Source: Elusimicrobiota bacterium (lineage in GTDB: Bacteria; Elusimicrobiota; Elusimicrobia; UBA1565). Taken from it: DNA of 64,000 nucleotides. Position 1 is the stretch's first letter. Each line of letters starts with the position of its first letter. The notes beneath the pieces were generated by a model, which saw nothing but the letters and a program-made list of their open reading frames with translations, did not search any database and was not told the DNA's origin. The stretch is taken from assembly GCA_016196755.1 (NCBI GenBank), contig JACPXC010000045.1:140893-204892 (forward strand), written 5' to 3'. Below, piece after piece: positions 35,154 through 44,039 of this stretch. Both the position numbers and the translations under genes were made by a program.

Positions 35154-35983
35154 GACAGGCTCCCCAGCGCCATCGCGGCGAGGATGATCGTCCCCCCCAG
35201 CGCCTGACGCGCCGTGAAGGCCTCCCCCCCCAGCGTCCAGGCCGTCAATGCCGCGAACACGGGCTCCAGCGTGAAGATCAAGGACACCTTGAGCGGCGGG
35301 ACCTCCTTCTGCGCCTTCATCTGGATGAGGAAGGCCGAGAGGTTCGGGATAAGGGCTAGGAACCAGACCGCGGCCCAGGCCCGCGGGGTAGGAACGCCGA
35401 GCGCGGCCCCTTGGAAGCTCGCCAGGGCGAACGCCCCCGCCGCGCAGACCCAGAACTGGTGGAAGGCCAGCAGGACCGGGTCGCTGCCCTTGACGTAGGC
35501 GTCGGTGGCCAGGAGGTGCGCGGCGTAGGCCATCGCAGAGACCAAAGTCAGCGCGTCGCCCTTGTTGAAACCCTCCGCCCCCCCGGTCAGGACCCAAAGG
35601 CCGGCCAGCGCCAGCGCCGTCTCCAGCCATTGAGCCTTGGTCGGCGGGCGGCGCAGGACGGCCAGCAATCCAAGAGGCACGAAAAGCACGAAGAGCCCGG
35701 TGATGAAGCCCGAATTCGAGGCCGTCGTGTAGGCCAGGCCGGCGGTCTGGGTCCAGTACAGGACGAGCAGGATGGCGCCGAGGACGGCCCCCTGCTTGAG
35801 CTGGGCCGCGGGCCGCGCCCGCCGCAGCACCCAAGGCAGGAGGCAGAGCGCCGAGAGCGCGAAGCGCCAGCCTACCATCGAGGCCGGCGCGACGGACGCC
35901 AAGGTGTCCTTGACGAGGACGAAGGTCGAGCCCCAGACGACGCAGCAGTAGACCAGCCCGAGGTCGAGCCAGGTGAACCTCAC
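35123..35983 (-). CDS. EamA/DMT-family transporter
   Basis: 286 aa with ten membrane helices in two homologous halves, as in EamA exporters. The first half has VYCCVVWGSTFVLVKDTL, the second ends LEPVFAALTAWTLGGEAFTA, both standard for the drug/metabolite superfamily. GTG start overlaps the stop of the dipeptide epimerase gene (GTGA). It may move an amino acid or peptide-related metabolite connected with that enzyme. Confidence 0.88.
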   Translation of the reverse strand: MRFTWLDLGLVYCCVVWGSTFVLVKDTLASVAPASMVGWRFALSALCLLPWVLRRARPAAQLKQGAVLGAILLVLYWTQTAGLAYTTASNSGFITGLFVLFVPLGLLAVLRRPPTKAQWLETALALAGLWVLTGGAEGFNKGDALTLVSAMAYAAHLLATDAYVKGSDPVLLAFHQFWVCAAGAFALASFQGAALGVPTPRAWAAVWFLALIPNLSAFLIQMKAQKEVPPLKVSLIFTLEPVFAALTAWTLGGEAFTARQALGGTIILAAMALGSLSQARESTTRA

Positions 35984-37032
35984 GCGGCGCTCAGCCAGGG
36001 CCCCGCGCGCGTGAAGTCGCCGGCGGGCTGATCGGCCTCGAGCAGCCAGTCCGAGTCCAGGTCGACGAAGCCAAAGGCTCCCGTCCCCAGCGCCAGTCCG
36101 ACGCTGGGCGAGAGGCCCAGCGCGGACTCCTGCATGCAGCCGATCATGAGCCCGGCGCCCGCCGCGCGCGCGGCCGCTACGGTCTCGACGGCGCCGATGA
36201 GGCCCATCTTCGCCACCTTCACGTTGACGACGGCGGCCGCCCCGGCGGCGAGGACCCGCACGGCGTCCTCCGGTCCCTGCACGCTTTCGTCGGCGGCCAC
36301 CGGCACGGGACAGCGCCGGCTTACCCAGGCCAGGCCGCCCAGGTCCGCGGCCGGCACCGGCTGCTCGACGAGGACCGCCCGCAGCCCGCGCCTCAGGCAG
36401 GCCTCGCTCAGGCGCACGGCGCCGGCCCGGCCCAGGCGCTGGTTGCCGTCGAGGATGAGGGCAGGGCGCCGGCCGCCGCGCCGTCCCGCGGCGTCGGCGG
36501 CCTCGGCGCGGGCCAGGTCCGCGGCGTAGCCCGTGCCGACCTTGACCTTGAGGACGCGGAAGCCCTCGGCGGCCGCGCGCTGGGCCGCGGCGGCGGTCTC
36601 GGCGGGCGGCGCGGCGGAGAGGGTGAGATCGGTCTCGACGCGCGCCTTGGCGCCGCCGAACCAGGCCGCCCAGCCGAGGCCCAGGGAACGGCGGACCGCG
36701 TCGGTCAGCGCGCACTCGAGCGCCGCGGCGGCGGGCAGGACGGTCCGGCCCGCCGCCCGGGTCGCTCGGGTCAGCGCGGCCAGGGCGCGGGCGTCGCGCC
36801 CCCGGCAGGAGGCCGCCATGCGGCGAAGGGCGGCCGCGAGCATGGTCGGGCGCAGGCGCGCGTTGACGACCGAGCCGGAGGCCTCCCCCCAGCCCTCGAC
36901 GCCGGAGCGCAGGCGCACGCCGACCAGGACGTTCTCCGTCGAATCCTTGCGGCCCAGGGCGGTGATGAAGGGAGTCTTGAGGCGGATGGTTCGCCGCTCG
37001 ACGGTGAACGCGGCGACGGCGAATGGATTCAC
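35980..37032 (-). CDS. Enolase-superfamily dipeptide epimerase (Ala-Glu epimerase-like)
   Basis: 350 aa. Key residues: RVLKVKVG (KxK, catalytic Lys), LILDGNQRL (metal Asp), VLVEQPVP (metal Glu), VAADESV (metal Asp), NVKVAKMG (second catalytic Lys), IGCMQES and FVDLDSDWLL. The last two are characteristic of L-Ala-D/L-Glu and related dipeptide epimerases, which recycle murein peptides. This matches the murein enzymes elsewhere in the window. GTG 37032 is chosen because upstream residues do not align and a promoter (37046-37074) lies there. Confidence 0.8.
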   Translation of the reverse strand: MNPFAVAAFTVERRTIRLKTPFITALGRKDSTENVLVGVRLRSGVEGWGEASGSVVNARLRPTMLAAALRRMAASCRGRDARALAALTRATRAAGRTVLPAAAALECALTDAVRRSLGLGWAAWFGGAKARVETDLTLSAAPPAETAAAAQRAAAEGFRVLKVKVGTGYAADLARAEAADAAGRRGGRRPALILDGNQRLGRAGAVRLSEACLRRGLRAVLVEQPVPAADLGGLAWVSRRCPVPVAADESVQGPEDAVRVLAAGAAAVVNVKVAKMGLIGAVETVAAARAAGAGLMIGCMQESALGLSPSVGLALGTGAFGFVDLDSDWLLEADQPAGDFTRAGPWLSAA

Positions 37033-37045
37033 CGTCGGAAATATA

Positions 37046-37074
37046 CTATAAATCGCCGACCATGAAGCTGTCAC
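37046..37074 (-). promoter_or_regulatory. Promoter of the epimerase-DMT operon
   Basis: Minus strand GTGACA (37074-37069), 17-bp spacer, TTATAG (37051-37046). It overlaps the first codons of the divergent HEAT-like gene, so the two promoters are likely to interfere. Confidence 0.5.
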
Positions 37075-38135
37075 TGACGGCGCTCTGCGTCCTCCTCCTG
37101 GCCCCGTCCGTCCGGGCCAAAGGCGAGCGTTGGGAGCTCGGCGGCGTGGAGTTCTACGGCAGCGACCGCGTCGACGCGGACCGCTTCGCCGCCAAGCACG
37201 CCGCGGACATCCGCCACATGCTCAATCGCTGGGGGGCCGCCGCCAAGCCCGCTCAGGCCCAGGCCGAGGCCCTGCGCGTCAAGCTCGAGGCCGCGGCCAA
37301 GGAGATGGGCGGCTTCGGCTGGGCCGGCCTCGAGGTCGTGGAACTCGGGGACTCCGAGGGCGGCTCGAGCAAGGTCCTCCTGATGGTGGATGTCGTCGAG
37401 AAGGACCAGATGTCCCAGCGCTACCCTTTCCGCCCGCCGCCGACCAAGGACGTGCCGGACCCGGCCGGCCTCATCGCCAAATGGGCGGGCTACGAGGACG
37501 CCGGGCGCCAGGCGGCGCTCGCCAGCGGCGCCGATCTCAAGCGCACGGCCTGTCCCGCCTTTTATTGCCCGGAGGGCACCGGGACCCCGGAGATGAACGC
37601 GGTCGAGAGCCTGTTCCTCGACAAGGTGGCCGCCAACAAGAAGGCGCTGGCCGAGGTCCTGCGCGAGGACAAGGACGGCCGGAAGCGCGCTCGGGCGCTG
37701 TTCCTGCTCACCTACCTGCGCGACGCCGACGAGGTCATCGGCCACGTGCTCGCCGCCCTGCTCGACCCCGACACCAGGGTCCGCGAGGCCGGGGTGACCA
37801 TCCTCAACGACATCGCCATCCATCACAAGGACGTCGTCTTGCCGATCAAGGAGGCGGCGCGGATGCTCGACTATCCGACGTCGACCGACCGCCAGCGTGC
37901 GCTGGCCCTGTTCCTGAGCGTGGGCGACAACCCCGATCAGCGCTCGCTGGTCTACGGCCCCCCCGCCGACCAGTTCCTGCGCCTCTTGCGCACCAAGCAC
38001 CCGGGCGTGCGCGACATGGCCCACACCCTCCTGAGCATCCTCTCCAAGGAGAGCCACGCCGTCGACGACTACGAGGCCTGGGACAAATGGCTCTGGCGCG
38101 CGCGTCAGGCGCAGATACGCAAGGGCGGCGAGTAG
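37062..38135 (+). CDS. Exported HEAT-like repeat protein
   Basis: 357 aa. Signal peptide (SLTALCVLLLAPSVRA), a mixed region containing two Cys (TACPAFYCPEG, possible disulphide), then four or so helical pairs resembling HEAT repeats from ~210: KRARALFLLTYLRDADEV, TRVREAGVTILNDIAI, VRDMAHTLLSIL. Such proteins act as scaffolds. A TATAAA hexamer ends 9 bases before ATG. Function unknown. Confidence 0.65.
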   Translation: MKLSLTALCVLLLAPSVRAKGERWELGGVEFYGSDRVDADRFAAKHAADIRHMLNRWGAAAKPAQAQAEALRVKLEAAAKEMGGFGWAGLEVVELGDSEGGSSKVLLMVDVVEKDQMSQRYPFRPPPTKDVPDPAGLIAKWAGYEDAGRQAALASGADLKRTACPAFYCPEGTGTPEMNAVESLFLDKVAANKKALAEVLREDKDGRKRARALFLLTYLRDADEVIGHVLAALLDPDTRVREAGVTILNDIAIHHKDVVLPIKEAARMLDYPTSTDRQRALALFLSVGDNPDQRSLVYGPPADQFLRLLRTKHPGVRDMAHTLLSILSKESHAVDDYEAWDKWLWRARQAQIRKGGE

Positions 38136-38140
38136 GCTCC

Positions 38141-38380
38141 TTGTTCGCGGCGGCCGCCCCGGTCGTCCATAAGATCACCGAGGCCGACCTCAACCGGCCC
38201 GACGCCTCCAAGCTCGGCATGCAGTTGTCGCAGGCCGTGGTGGGCAAGGCGGTCCTTTCCATGCTCTTTGCGACGATGGCGTTCTATTACCTGCACACCG
38301 GGCGGCGCCACAACGACCCCGGCCGGCTCGTCTGGGCGGCGGCGTTCGGTATCCTGACCGTCCTGGTCTGGTGCGTGTGA
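38141..38380 (+). CDS. Small two-helix membrane protein
   Basis: 79 aa, TTG start 6 bases after the HEAT-like gene stop. Two hydrophobic segments, one at AVLSMLFATMAFYYL and one at the C-terminus (VWAAAFGILTVLVWCV), joined by a basic polar loop (HTGRRHNDPGR). The same strand and short gap suggest an operon with the HEAT-like gene. No family recognised. Confidence 0.55.
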   Translation: MFAAAAPVVHKITEADLNRPDASKLGMQLSQAVVGKAVLSMLFATMAFYYLHTGRRHNDPGRLVWAAAFGILTVLVWCV

Positions 38381-38395
38381 GCCGGAAATAGGGAG

Positions 38396-38467
38396 TGTCC
38401 CCACCAGGAATCGAACCTGGATTCCCTGCTTAGAAGGCAGGTGCTCTATCCATTGAGCTATGGGGAC
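38396..38467 (-). tRNA. tRNA-Arg (anticodon UCU)
   Basis: The minus strand folds as a 72-base cloverleaf: acceptor GTCCCCA/TGGGGAC, D stem GCTC/GAGC, anticodon stem CCTGC/GCAGG with loop CTTCTAA (anticodon TCT), T arm CCAGG-TTCGATT-CCTGG, discriminator A. The CCA end is not encoded. It reads AGA codons, rare in this GC-rich genome. Confidence 0.97.
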
Positions 38468-38506
38468 GCGACGCTGATTCTACCAACAATATCCAGCGTC
38501 GGCTGT

Positions 38507-41086
38507 TTATCGGCGGGCAGTGGAAGGAAACGACGGCAGCAGCATGTGGAAGGCGGAGCCTTTCCCGAGCTCGCTCTCCGCCCAGATGCTGCCGCCGTGC
38601 GCCTCGACGATCTTCTTGACGAGGTGCAGGCCCAGTCCGATGTTGCCCTTCGAGTCGCCCTTCTCGACGCGGAAGAAGCGGTCGAAGACTCGGCGCAGGT
38701 GCTCCGGGGCGATCCCTACCCCCTCGTCGCGCACGCTCAGCCGGACATGGTCCTCGAGCCGGTGGGCCGACACCCAGACGCGGCCGCCGGGCGTATTGAA
38801 GCGCAGCGCGTTGGTGACGAGGTTCTCGAGGGCCAGCGCCAGATAGCGCCGGTCGACGTCGGCCCATAGCCCGCGAGGCACCTTGTTGAGGACGCGGACA
38901 CGGCGCTTGCGGCAGAGCGGCGCGATCCCGCTCAGGTACTCCGCGACCAGCCGGCCCAGGTCGAGCGCCTCGCGCTTGAGCTCCCTGCCGGCCTCCAGGC
39001 TCGAGAGGGTCAGCACGTCCTCCACCAGCCAGGCCAGCCGGTCGGCGTGGCTGCGGATGATGCGCACGAAGCGCTTGCGGTGGGCCTTGTCCTCGAGCGC
39101 GCCGCCCAGGAGCGTGTCGGTGAAGCCCTTGATCGCCGCCACCGGCGTCCGGAACTCGTGCGAGACGTTCGAGACGAAGTCCTTCTGGGTGCGCTCGCTC
39201 TCGCGCAGCGTCTCCTCGGCCTCCTTGATCTCGGTGATGTCGACGGCGAGGATGATCACACCCGCGGGACGGCCGGAGGCTCCCGCGGTCGGTACCAGGT
39301 CCCGCCGGAGCCACCGTCTGCCTCCTTTAGGCGAGTCGACCTGCTCGATGACGCCGAGCTTGGGCACGCCGGAGCCGATGACGGCCAGGTCCTCCTCGTG
39401 ATAGCGGTCCGCGTCCTGCGGGAACAGCTCGTAGGCCGAGCGTCCCTCGACGCGGGAGGTCGGCAGGCCGAACCAATCGGCCGCGGAGCGGTTGCAGCGC
39501 AGGATACGGTTCTCCGCGTCCTTGAACCAGATCATCGCGTTGACCGAGTCCAGGATGAGCTGCTGCTCGGCGCGCTTGCGCTGGAGGGCGTCCTCCGTCT
39601 GCCGGCGCTCGAGGAACTGCCCGACCTGCTTGCCGACGCCGTCGAAGAGCTCGAGCACCTTGGGAGGCGGCCTGCGGCTGGTCCCGCTCAAGAACTCGAC
39701 GGTGCCGAGCGGGCCCGCGCGGCCCATGATGGGGACCAGGAACGCCCCGCGCAGACCCGCCTCCCGGGCGGCCTTGGCGCGCGGGAAGTTGGCGTAGCCC
39801 TCCAGGTTCCCGATCCACACGGCCTTGCCGCCCGTCCACGTCAGACCCGGTAGGTCGGCGCCGCGGCGGATCTCAGACCAGGCCTTGAGCGCCCGGAGCC
39901 GGCCGCGCGGGACCTCGGCCGCCCGCCAGGAGGCGATGGGCTTGAGCGCGCCCGCGTCCGGTTCGGCCTGCCAGACGAAGCCCGCGTGCCAGTCGAACGT
40001 CTCGCAGACGGTCTTCAAGAACCCGCGCAGGGCCTCGGGGACCGTCTGCGCGCTCCAAAGGATGCGCGCCGCGGCCGCTTGGACGCTCAGGATGTCCTCG
40101 CCGGCCTTCTTCTCGGTCACGTCCATCACCACCCCGCAGACCCTCGCGGCCTTGCCGGACTCGTCGCGTATCACGCTGCCATGGTCCTCCATCGACAGCA
40201 GGAGGCCGTCGTGGCGGACCATGCGGAAGCGGACCGTATAGTCGCCGCAGCGGGCGATGGCGTCGCGCACCGTGGCCTCGTAGCGCGCTTGGTCGGCCGG
40301 GTGGATGCGGTCGAGGTTCAGGCCGGGGGCGAGCTCGGCGCCGGGTTCGAGGCCGTAGATCTCCCGCGCGTTGGCCGAGCGGTCGATGAGGCCGGTCTTG
40401 AGGTCCCAGTTCCAGGCGACCATGCGCGTCGCCGAGAGGGCGCGCGTGAGCGTCTCGTCGCTCCGGCGCGAGAGCGCGTAGAGCCGCGAGCTCTCGATGG
40501 CCGCGCCCACCCGGAGGCCGAGCTCCTCGCCCAACTGCATGTCGGCCGCGCTGGGGGCGCGGCCGCCGGCGTTATGCCCGAAGCTGAGGGCCCCGATCGC
40601 GCGCCCGTTGGCCTTCAAGGGCACGCAGACGAAATGCCCGGCGCCGAGCCGGCGGAGCAGCCGCGGGAGGGCGGACTCCCCGGGGGGCGCGCGGAAGCAG
40701 TCCGGCCCGACGGAGGTCACGAACTCCGGGCGGCCGGTGCGCACGACGCGGAGGATCGGGTGCGAGGCGGGGTCCGGCGGGAAGCGCCGCCGCAAATCGC
40801 GCAGCAGCTCGAGCCTGCCGTGCTTGACGTCGGCTAGCGCTATCGGCTCGAGCGCTCCGGCTTGGTCGACTAAGTCGATCAAGCACCACTGCCCTATCCT
40901 GGGCACGGCCAGCGCGGCGAGGTTGGAGAGCACCTTCGGCAGCTCGAGGCTTTCCGAGAGCATGCGGCTGGCCTCGCTCAGGAAGCTCAGCCGCTGGTGC
41001 GCGGCGACGGTCTGGTGCCAGAGCTTGGCCTCGCGCTCGGGGGCGCGGCGGCGGCGCTCGACGCTGAGGGACTGTCGCGTGATCAA
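38507..41086 (-). CDS. GAF/PAS multi-sensor histidine kinase
   Basis: 859 aa, no membrane segments, so cytoplasmic. Domain order: GAF (~35-200, FVCVPLKANGRAIGALSF), PAS (~210-330, MVAWNWDLKTGLIDRSANA), second GAF (~345-500), PAS (~520-625, ILDSVNAMIWFKDAENRIL), HisKA (~640-705, VSNVSHEFRTPVAAIKGF, phosphorylated His), ATPase (~745-855, NLVTNALRFNTPGG, VRDEGVGIAP, GNIGLGLHLVKKI). TTG start 7 bases after a TATACT hexamer. It is an orphan; its receiver could be any of the single-domain regulators here. Confidence 0.9.
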   Translation of the reverse strand: MITRQSLSVERRRRAPEREAKLWHQTVAAHQRLSFLSEASRMLSESLELPKVLSNLAALAVPRIGQWCLIDLVDQAGALEPIALADVKHGRLELLRDLRRRFPPDPASHPILRVVRTGRPEFVTSVGPDCFRAPPGESALPRLLRRLGAGHFVCVPLKANGRAIGALSFGHNAGGRAPSAADMQLGEELGLRVGAAIESSRLYALSRRSDETLTRALSATRMVAWNWDLKTGLIDRSANAREIYGLEPGAELAPGLNLDRIHPADQARYEATVRDAIARCGDYTVRFRMVRHDGLLLSMEDHGSVIRDESGKAARVCGVVMDVTEKKAGEDILSVQAAAARILWSAQTVPEALRGFLKTVCETFDWHAGFVWQAEPDAGALKPIASWRAAEVPRGRLRALKAWSEIRRGADLPGLTWTGGKAVWIGNLEGYANFPRAKAAREAGLRGAFLVPIMGRAGPLGTVEFLSGTSRRPPPKVLELFDGVGKQVGQFLERRQTEDALQRKRAEQQLILDSVNAMIWFKDAENRILRCNRSAADWFGLPTSRVEGRSAYELFPQDADRYHEEDLAVIGSGVPKLGVIEQVDSPKGGRRWLRRDLVPTAGASGRPAGVIILAVDITEIKEAEETLRESERTQKDFVSNVSHEFRTPVAAIKGFTDTLLGGALEDKAHRKRFVRIIRSHADRLAWLVEDVLTLSSLEAGRELKREALDLGRLVAEYLSGIAPLCRKRRVRVLNKVPRGLWADVDRRYLALALENLVTNALRFNTPGGRVWVSAHRLEDHVRLSVRDEGVGIAPEHLRRVFDRFFRVEKGDSKGNIGLGLHLVKKIVEAHGGSIWAESELGKGSAFHMLLPSFPSTARR

Positions 41087-41177
41087 GACCGGAAGTATAC
41101 GAGGAATTCATTGCCGCCTCGTCGCATCCACGTCAATTAGTCGTGACATGGGGTCCTAGGAAACCGTCCACGTGCAG

Positions 41178-41207
41178 TTGAGGCGCAGGCCGCAAATCGG
41201 CTTTAAT
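41178..41207 (+). promoter_or_regulatory. Promoter of tpx
   Basis: TTGAGG at 41178-41183, 18-bp spacer, TTTAAT at 41202-41207, then a normal leader with an AGGAGAG ribosome site before ATG 41237. This is one of the few genes here with a standard leader. Confidence 0.55.
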
Positions 41208-41236
41208 CCCGTATCGCGTCGTACCCAGGAGAGACC

Positions 41237-41731
41237 ATGGCCACGATCACCTTGAAGGGCAATCCGATCAACACCTCCGGCACCCTGCCGGCCGTCGGCA
41301 GCCAAGCCCCCGATTTCAGCGTCGTCAAGGAGGACTTGAGCGAGGCCCCCCTCTCCTCGTTCTCGGGCCGCAAAGTCCTCAACGTCTTCCCGAGCGTCGA
41401 CACCGGCGTCTGCGCCAACAGCGTGCGCCAGTTCAACACGCGCGCCGCGGCTTTGAAGGACACCGTCGTCCTCAACCTCTCCAAGGACCTGCCCTTCGCC
41501 TTGAAGCGCTTCTGCGGCGCGGAGGGGATCAAGAACGCCCAGGCCGCCTCGGTCTGGCGCTCCGACTTCGCCCGGAAGTACGGCCTCGAGATCGTCGACG
41601 GGCCGCTCAAGGGCCTGTGCTCGCGGGTCGTCCTCGTCCTCGACGGCTCCAACAAGGTCGTCTACGCCCAGCAGGTGGCCGAGATCGCCGCCGAGCCGGA
41701 CTACGACGCGGCGCTCAAGACGCTGGCCTGA
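41237..41731 (+). CDS. tpx: Thiol peroxidase
   Basis: 164 aa, standard Tpx size. Peroxidatic Cys in FPSVDTGVCANSVRQF and resolving Cys in LKRFCGAEGI, the atypical 2-Cys layout. It reduces hydroperoxides using thioredoxin in the cytoplasm. Strong AGGAGAG ribosome site. Downstream lies the tetranucleotide repeat locus. Confidence 0.96.
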   Translation: MATITLKGNPINTSGTLPAVGSQAPDFSVVKEDLSEAPLSSFSGRKVLNVFPSVDTGVCANSVRQFNTRAAALKDTVVLNLSKDLPFALKRFCGAEGIKNAQAASVWRSDFARKYGLEIVDGPLKGLCSRVVLVLDGSNKVVYAQQVAEIAAEPDYDAALKTLA

Positions 41732-41762
41732 GTATCCGCCCTTTCTGTTAGAATGTTCCGTC

Positions 41763-41861
<99 letters not shown>

Positions 41862-42167
41862 ATGCCTTCTTTGCCTGACGGCGGCAGTCTTTCCGGCGCT
41901 CACCTGGTCACCGTTTTCGAGGCGGTGAACACCGACCTAAAGGAGGTCTACGTCGCGACGACCCAGTTGCTCAGCGACGCTCTCGGCAAGGACTTCCTGG
42001 CGCGCCCCCCGAAGGCCGTCGCGCACTGGATGCCGGAGCATCGCGTTCTGTTCCGCTGCATCGAATATTCGATCGCCGTCAGCGACGCCGAGGCCTTCAT
42101 CGACCATTACTCGAAGAGCGATATCCTGGTCGGCTGGAAGGTGTTCCAGGGTTCCCGGACGCCATGA
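41862..42167 (+). CDS. Unrecognised 101-residue protein downstream of GGCA array
   Basis: 101 aa; the ATG follows the TAG of the repeat ORF without a gap. The sequence looks like a real compact protein, with KEVYVATTQLLSDALG, then AVAHWMPEHRVLFRCIEY and DILVGWKVFQG. The EVYVATT start faintly recalls GIY-YIG-like proteins, but no catalytic residues confirm this. The lack of its own ribosome site suggests it depends on translation through the repeat ORF. Confidence 0.55.
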   Translation: MPSLPDGGSLSGAHLVTVFEAVNTDLKEVYVATTQLLSDALGKDFLARPPKAVAHWMPEHRVLFRCIEYSIAVSDAEAFIDHYSKSDILVGWKVFQGSRTP

Positions 42168-42188
42168 CGGTCCTCGCGGAAGGCTGAG

Positions 42189-42713
42189 CTAGATCGGCCG
42201 GTGGCGGACGTCGGGCGGCGGGGGCACCCCGTCTTCGGGCGCCGTCATCCCCAGCGTCGTCACCAGCAGCGCGCCGAAGCCCCACCAGCTGAGCCAGGGT
42301 AGGACGAACTTGTTGACCAGGGGGACGAAGGCCAAGGCCGCCTGCGCCGCGAAGCCCGCGTTGAAGGCCTTAAACGGGTTCTTGGCCGGGTCGATCTTAA
42401 AGAACGTCGCCGCCAGGTTCACGCAGCCCTGCGCGCAGCCCGCCAGCGCGGCCAGCACGCCGAAGCCGAAGACGGTCATGAGCATGCTCGTGGGCGTGTC
42501 CTTGAGCAGGCGGACGCCCACGAGATAGACGACCAGGAACACGGCGGGATAGACGATGGCATGCCAGCGGTGGGTGGCGGCCGCCCGGAAGGCCCGGTCC
42601 GGCCGCTCGGGGGCTAGCGCGGCGAGCAGGTTCCCGATAACGAATTGAGCCCCGAAGATGGCGAGGACCACGAGCCAGGCTCCTTTCCCGCCTTCCAGGA
42701 GACCGGGTTTCAA
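42189..42713 (-). CDS. Membrane protein of unknown function
   Basis: 174 aa, TTG start overlapping the stop of the symporter gene (TTGA). Four to five hydrophobic segments: AWLVVLAIFGAQFVIGNLL, IVYPAVFLVVYLVGV, MLMTVFGFGVLAALAGCAQG, and near the end LPWLSWWGFGALLVTTLG. Ends with a Pro-rich tail. The pairing suggests an accessory to the dicarboxylate carrier, but this is inference. Confidence 0.6.
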   Translation of the reverse strand: MKPGLLEGGKGAWLVVLAIFGAQFVIGNLLAALAPERPDRAFRAAATHRWHAIVYPAVFLVVYLVGVRLLKDTPTSMLMTVFGFGVLAALAGCAQGCVNLAATFFKIDPAKNPFKAFNAGFAAQAALAFVPLVNKFVLPWLSWWGFGALLVTTLGMTAPEDGVPPPPDVRHRPI

Positions 42714-43999
42714 GCCGGCGCCTTCTCCTCGGCCGCGCCGACGCAGGCCGCTATGGCCAGGTCGCCGCCCACGTTGACCACGGTGCGGCTCATGTCGAGC
42801 AGGCGGTCGACGCCGAGGATGATGCCGATGGCCTCGCCGGGCACGCCGATGTTGACGAGGACGACGACGATGAGCGGCAAAGAGCCCCCCGGCACGCCGG
42901 CCGTCCCCACCCCGGCCATGACCGACCATAGGACGACCATGACCTGCTGGCCGAAGCTCAGCGGCACGCCGAAGAACTGGGCCAAAAAGAGCACGGTCAC
43001 GCCCTCGTAGAGGGCCGTGCCGTTCTGGTTGGCGGTGGCGCCGATCGTCAGGACGAAGTCCCCCACTGCGCGCGGGATCTTGAGGTCCTCGCGCGCCGCG
43101 CGCAGGGTCAGCGGCAGGGTGGCGCTAGACGAGCTCGTTGCGAAAGCGGTCAGGAGCACCGACGAGGAGGCCTTGAGGAACGGCCACGGCTCGCGGCGCG
43201 CGATGAACTTGAGAGCGAGGCCGTAGACCACGACGGAATGGAGCGTCAGGGCGCCGAGCACCAGGGCCATGTATTTGGCCAGCAGGCCCACCACCTCGAT
43301 GCCCGCCGTGGCGGTCACCGAGAACACCAGGGCGGCCACGCCGGCGGGGGCCAGCCGCATGGCAAATCCGATGATCTTGAGCATGGCGGCCTGCAGGGTC
43401 CGCAGGAGGTCCTTGAGCGGCTTCGACTCCGAATCCGGCATCGAGGACAAGGCGGCCCCCAGGGCCAGGCTGAAGACCATCAGCGGGATGAGGCCGCCCT
43501 CGAAGGCGTTGACCGCCTCGGCCAGCGGGTTCTTGGGGATGAGCTCGGTCAGGGTCTGGACGGCGCTCTTGGATCTCTTGGCGTTCTCGATCGAGCGGTC
43601 CACGGTGGCGCTGCCCGAGAACGAGGCGATGAGCTTGGCGCGCGAGGCCTCGGGCAGGCCCACCCCGGGCTTTACGACGTTCGTCAAGACGACGCCGAGC
43701 AGGACCGCCGCCCCGGAGAACAGCACGGTGAACACCAGGGTCCGCAGGCCGATACGGCCGACCTTGCCCACGTCGCCGATCTCGGCTACGCCGAGGATCA
43801 GGGCCGAAGGGACCAGCGGCACCACGGCCATGAAGACCAGGCGCAGGAAGAGCTGGCCGACGGGCTGGGCGACGCTGGCGATGAACCAGTCGAGCGTGCC
43901 GGTGCCGCCGATCGTGGCGCGGGCGATGAGGCCGAGGACGACGCCGGCGGCCAGACCGATGAGGATCGGTACGTGCGAACTGCGTTTGGCCGCGGACAT
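42710..43999 (-). CDS. Dicarboxylate/amino acid:cation symporter (DAACS family)
   Basis: 429 aa with eight helices and two re-entrant loops. Signatures: the serine-rich loop TAFATSSSSATLPLT, GATANQNGTALYEG, and GVPGGSLPLIVVV. These form the Na+- or H+-coupled substrate site of GltP/DctA/SstT carriers for glutamate, aspartate or C4-dicarboxylates. ATG 43999 lies 7 bases after TACGAT; another ATG is at 44008. The Arg/Asp positions that separate glutamate from succinate carriers cannot be assigned with certainty here. Confidence 0.88.
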   Translation of the reverse strand: MSAAKRSSHVPILIGLAAGVVLGLIARATIGGTGTLDWFIASVAQPVGQLFLRLVFMAVVPLVPSALILGVAEIGDVGKVGRIGLRTLVFTVLFSGAAVLLGVVLTNVVKPGVGLPEASRAKLIASFSGSATVDRSIENAKRSKSAVQTLTELIPKNPLAEAVNAFEGGLIPLMVFSLALGAALSSMPDSESKPLKDLLRTLQAAMLKIIGFAMRLAPAGVAALVFSVTATAGIEVVGLLAKYMALVLGALTLHSVVVYGLALKFIARREPWPFLKASSSVLLTAFATSSSSATLPLTLRAAREDLKIPRAVGDFVLTIGATANQNGTALYEGVTVLFLAQFFGVPLSFGQQVMVVLWSVMAGVGTAGVPGGSLPLIVVVLVNIGVPGEAIGIILGVDRLLDMSRTVVNVGGDLAIAACVGAAEEKAPA

Positions 44000-44039
44000 C
44001 GCCGACATCGTAGCAAGGAATGCGCTTGTGACGCGCGAG

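Noticed and set aside
38507..41086. FDG motif in the GAF/PAS kinase (ELFDGVGKQ)
   Set aside because: It lies inside a helix of a cytoplasmic domain, without signal peptide or Ala/Pro leader, so it is coincidental.
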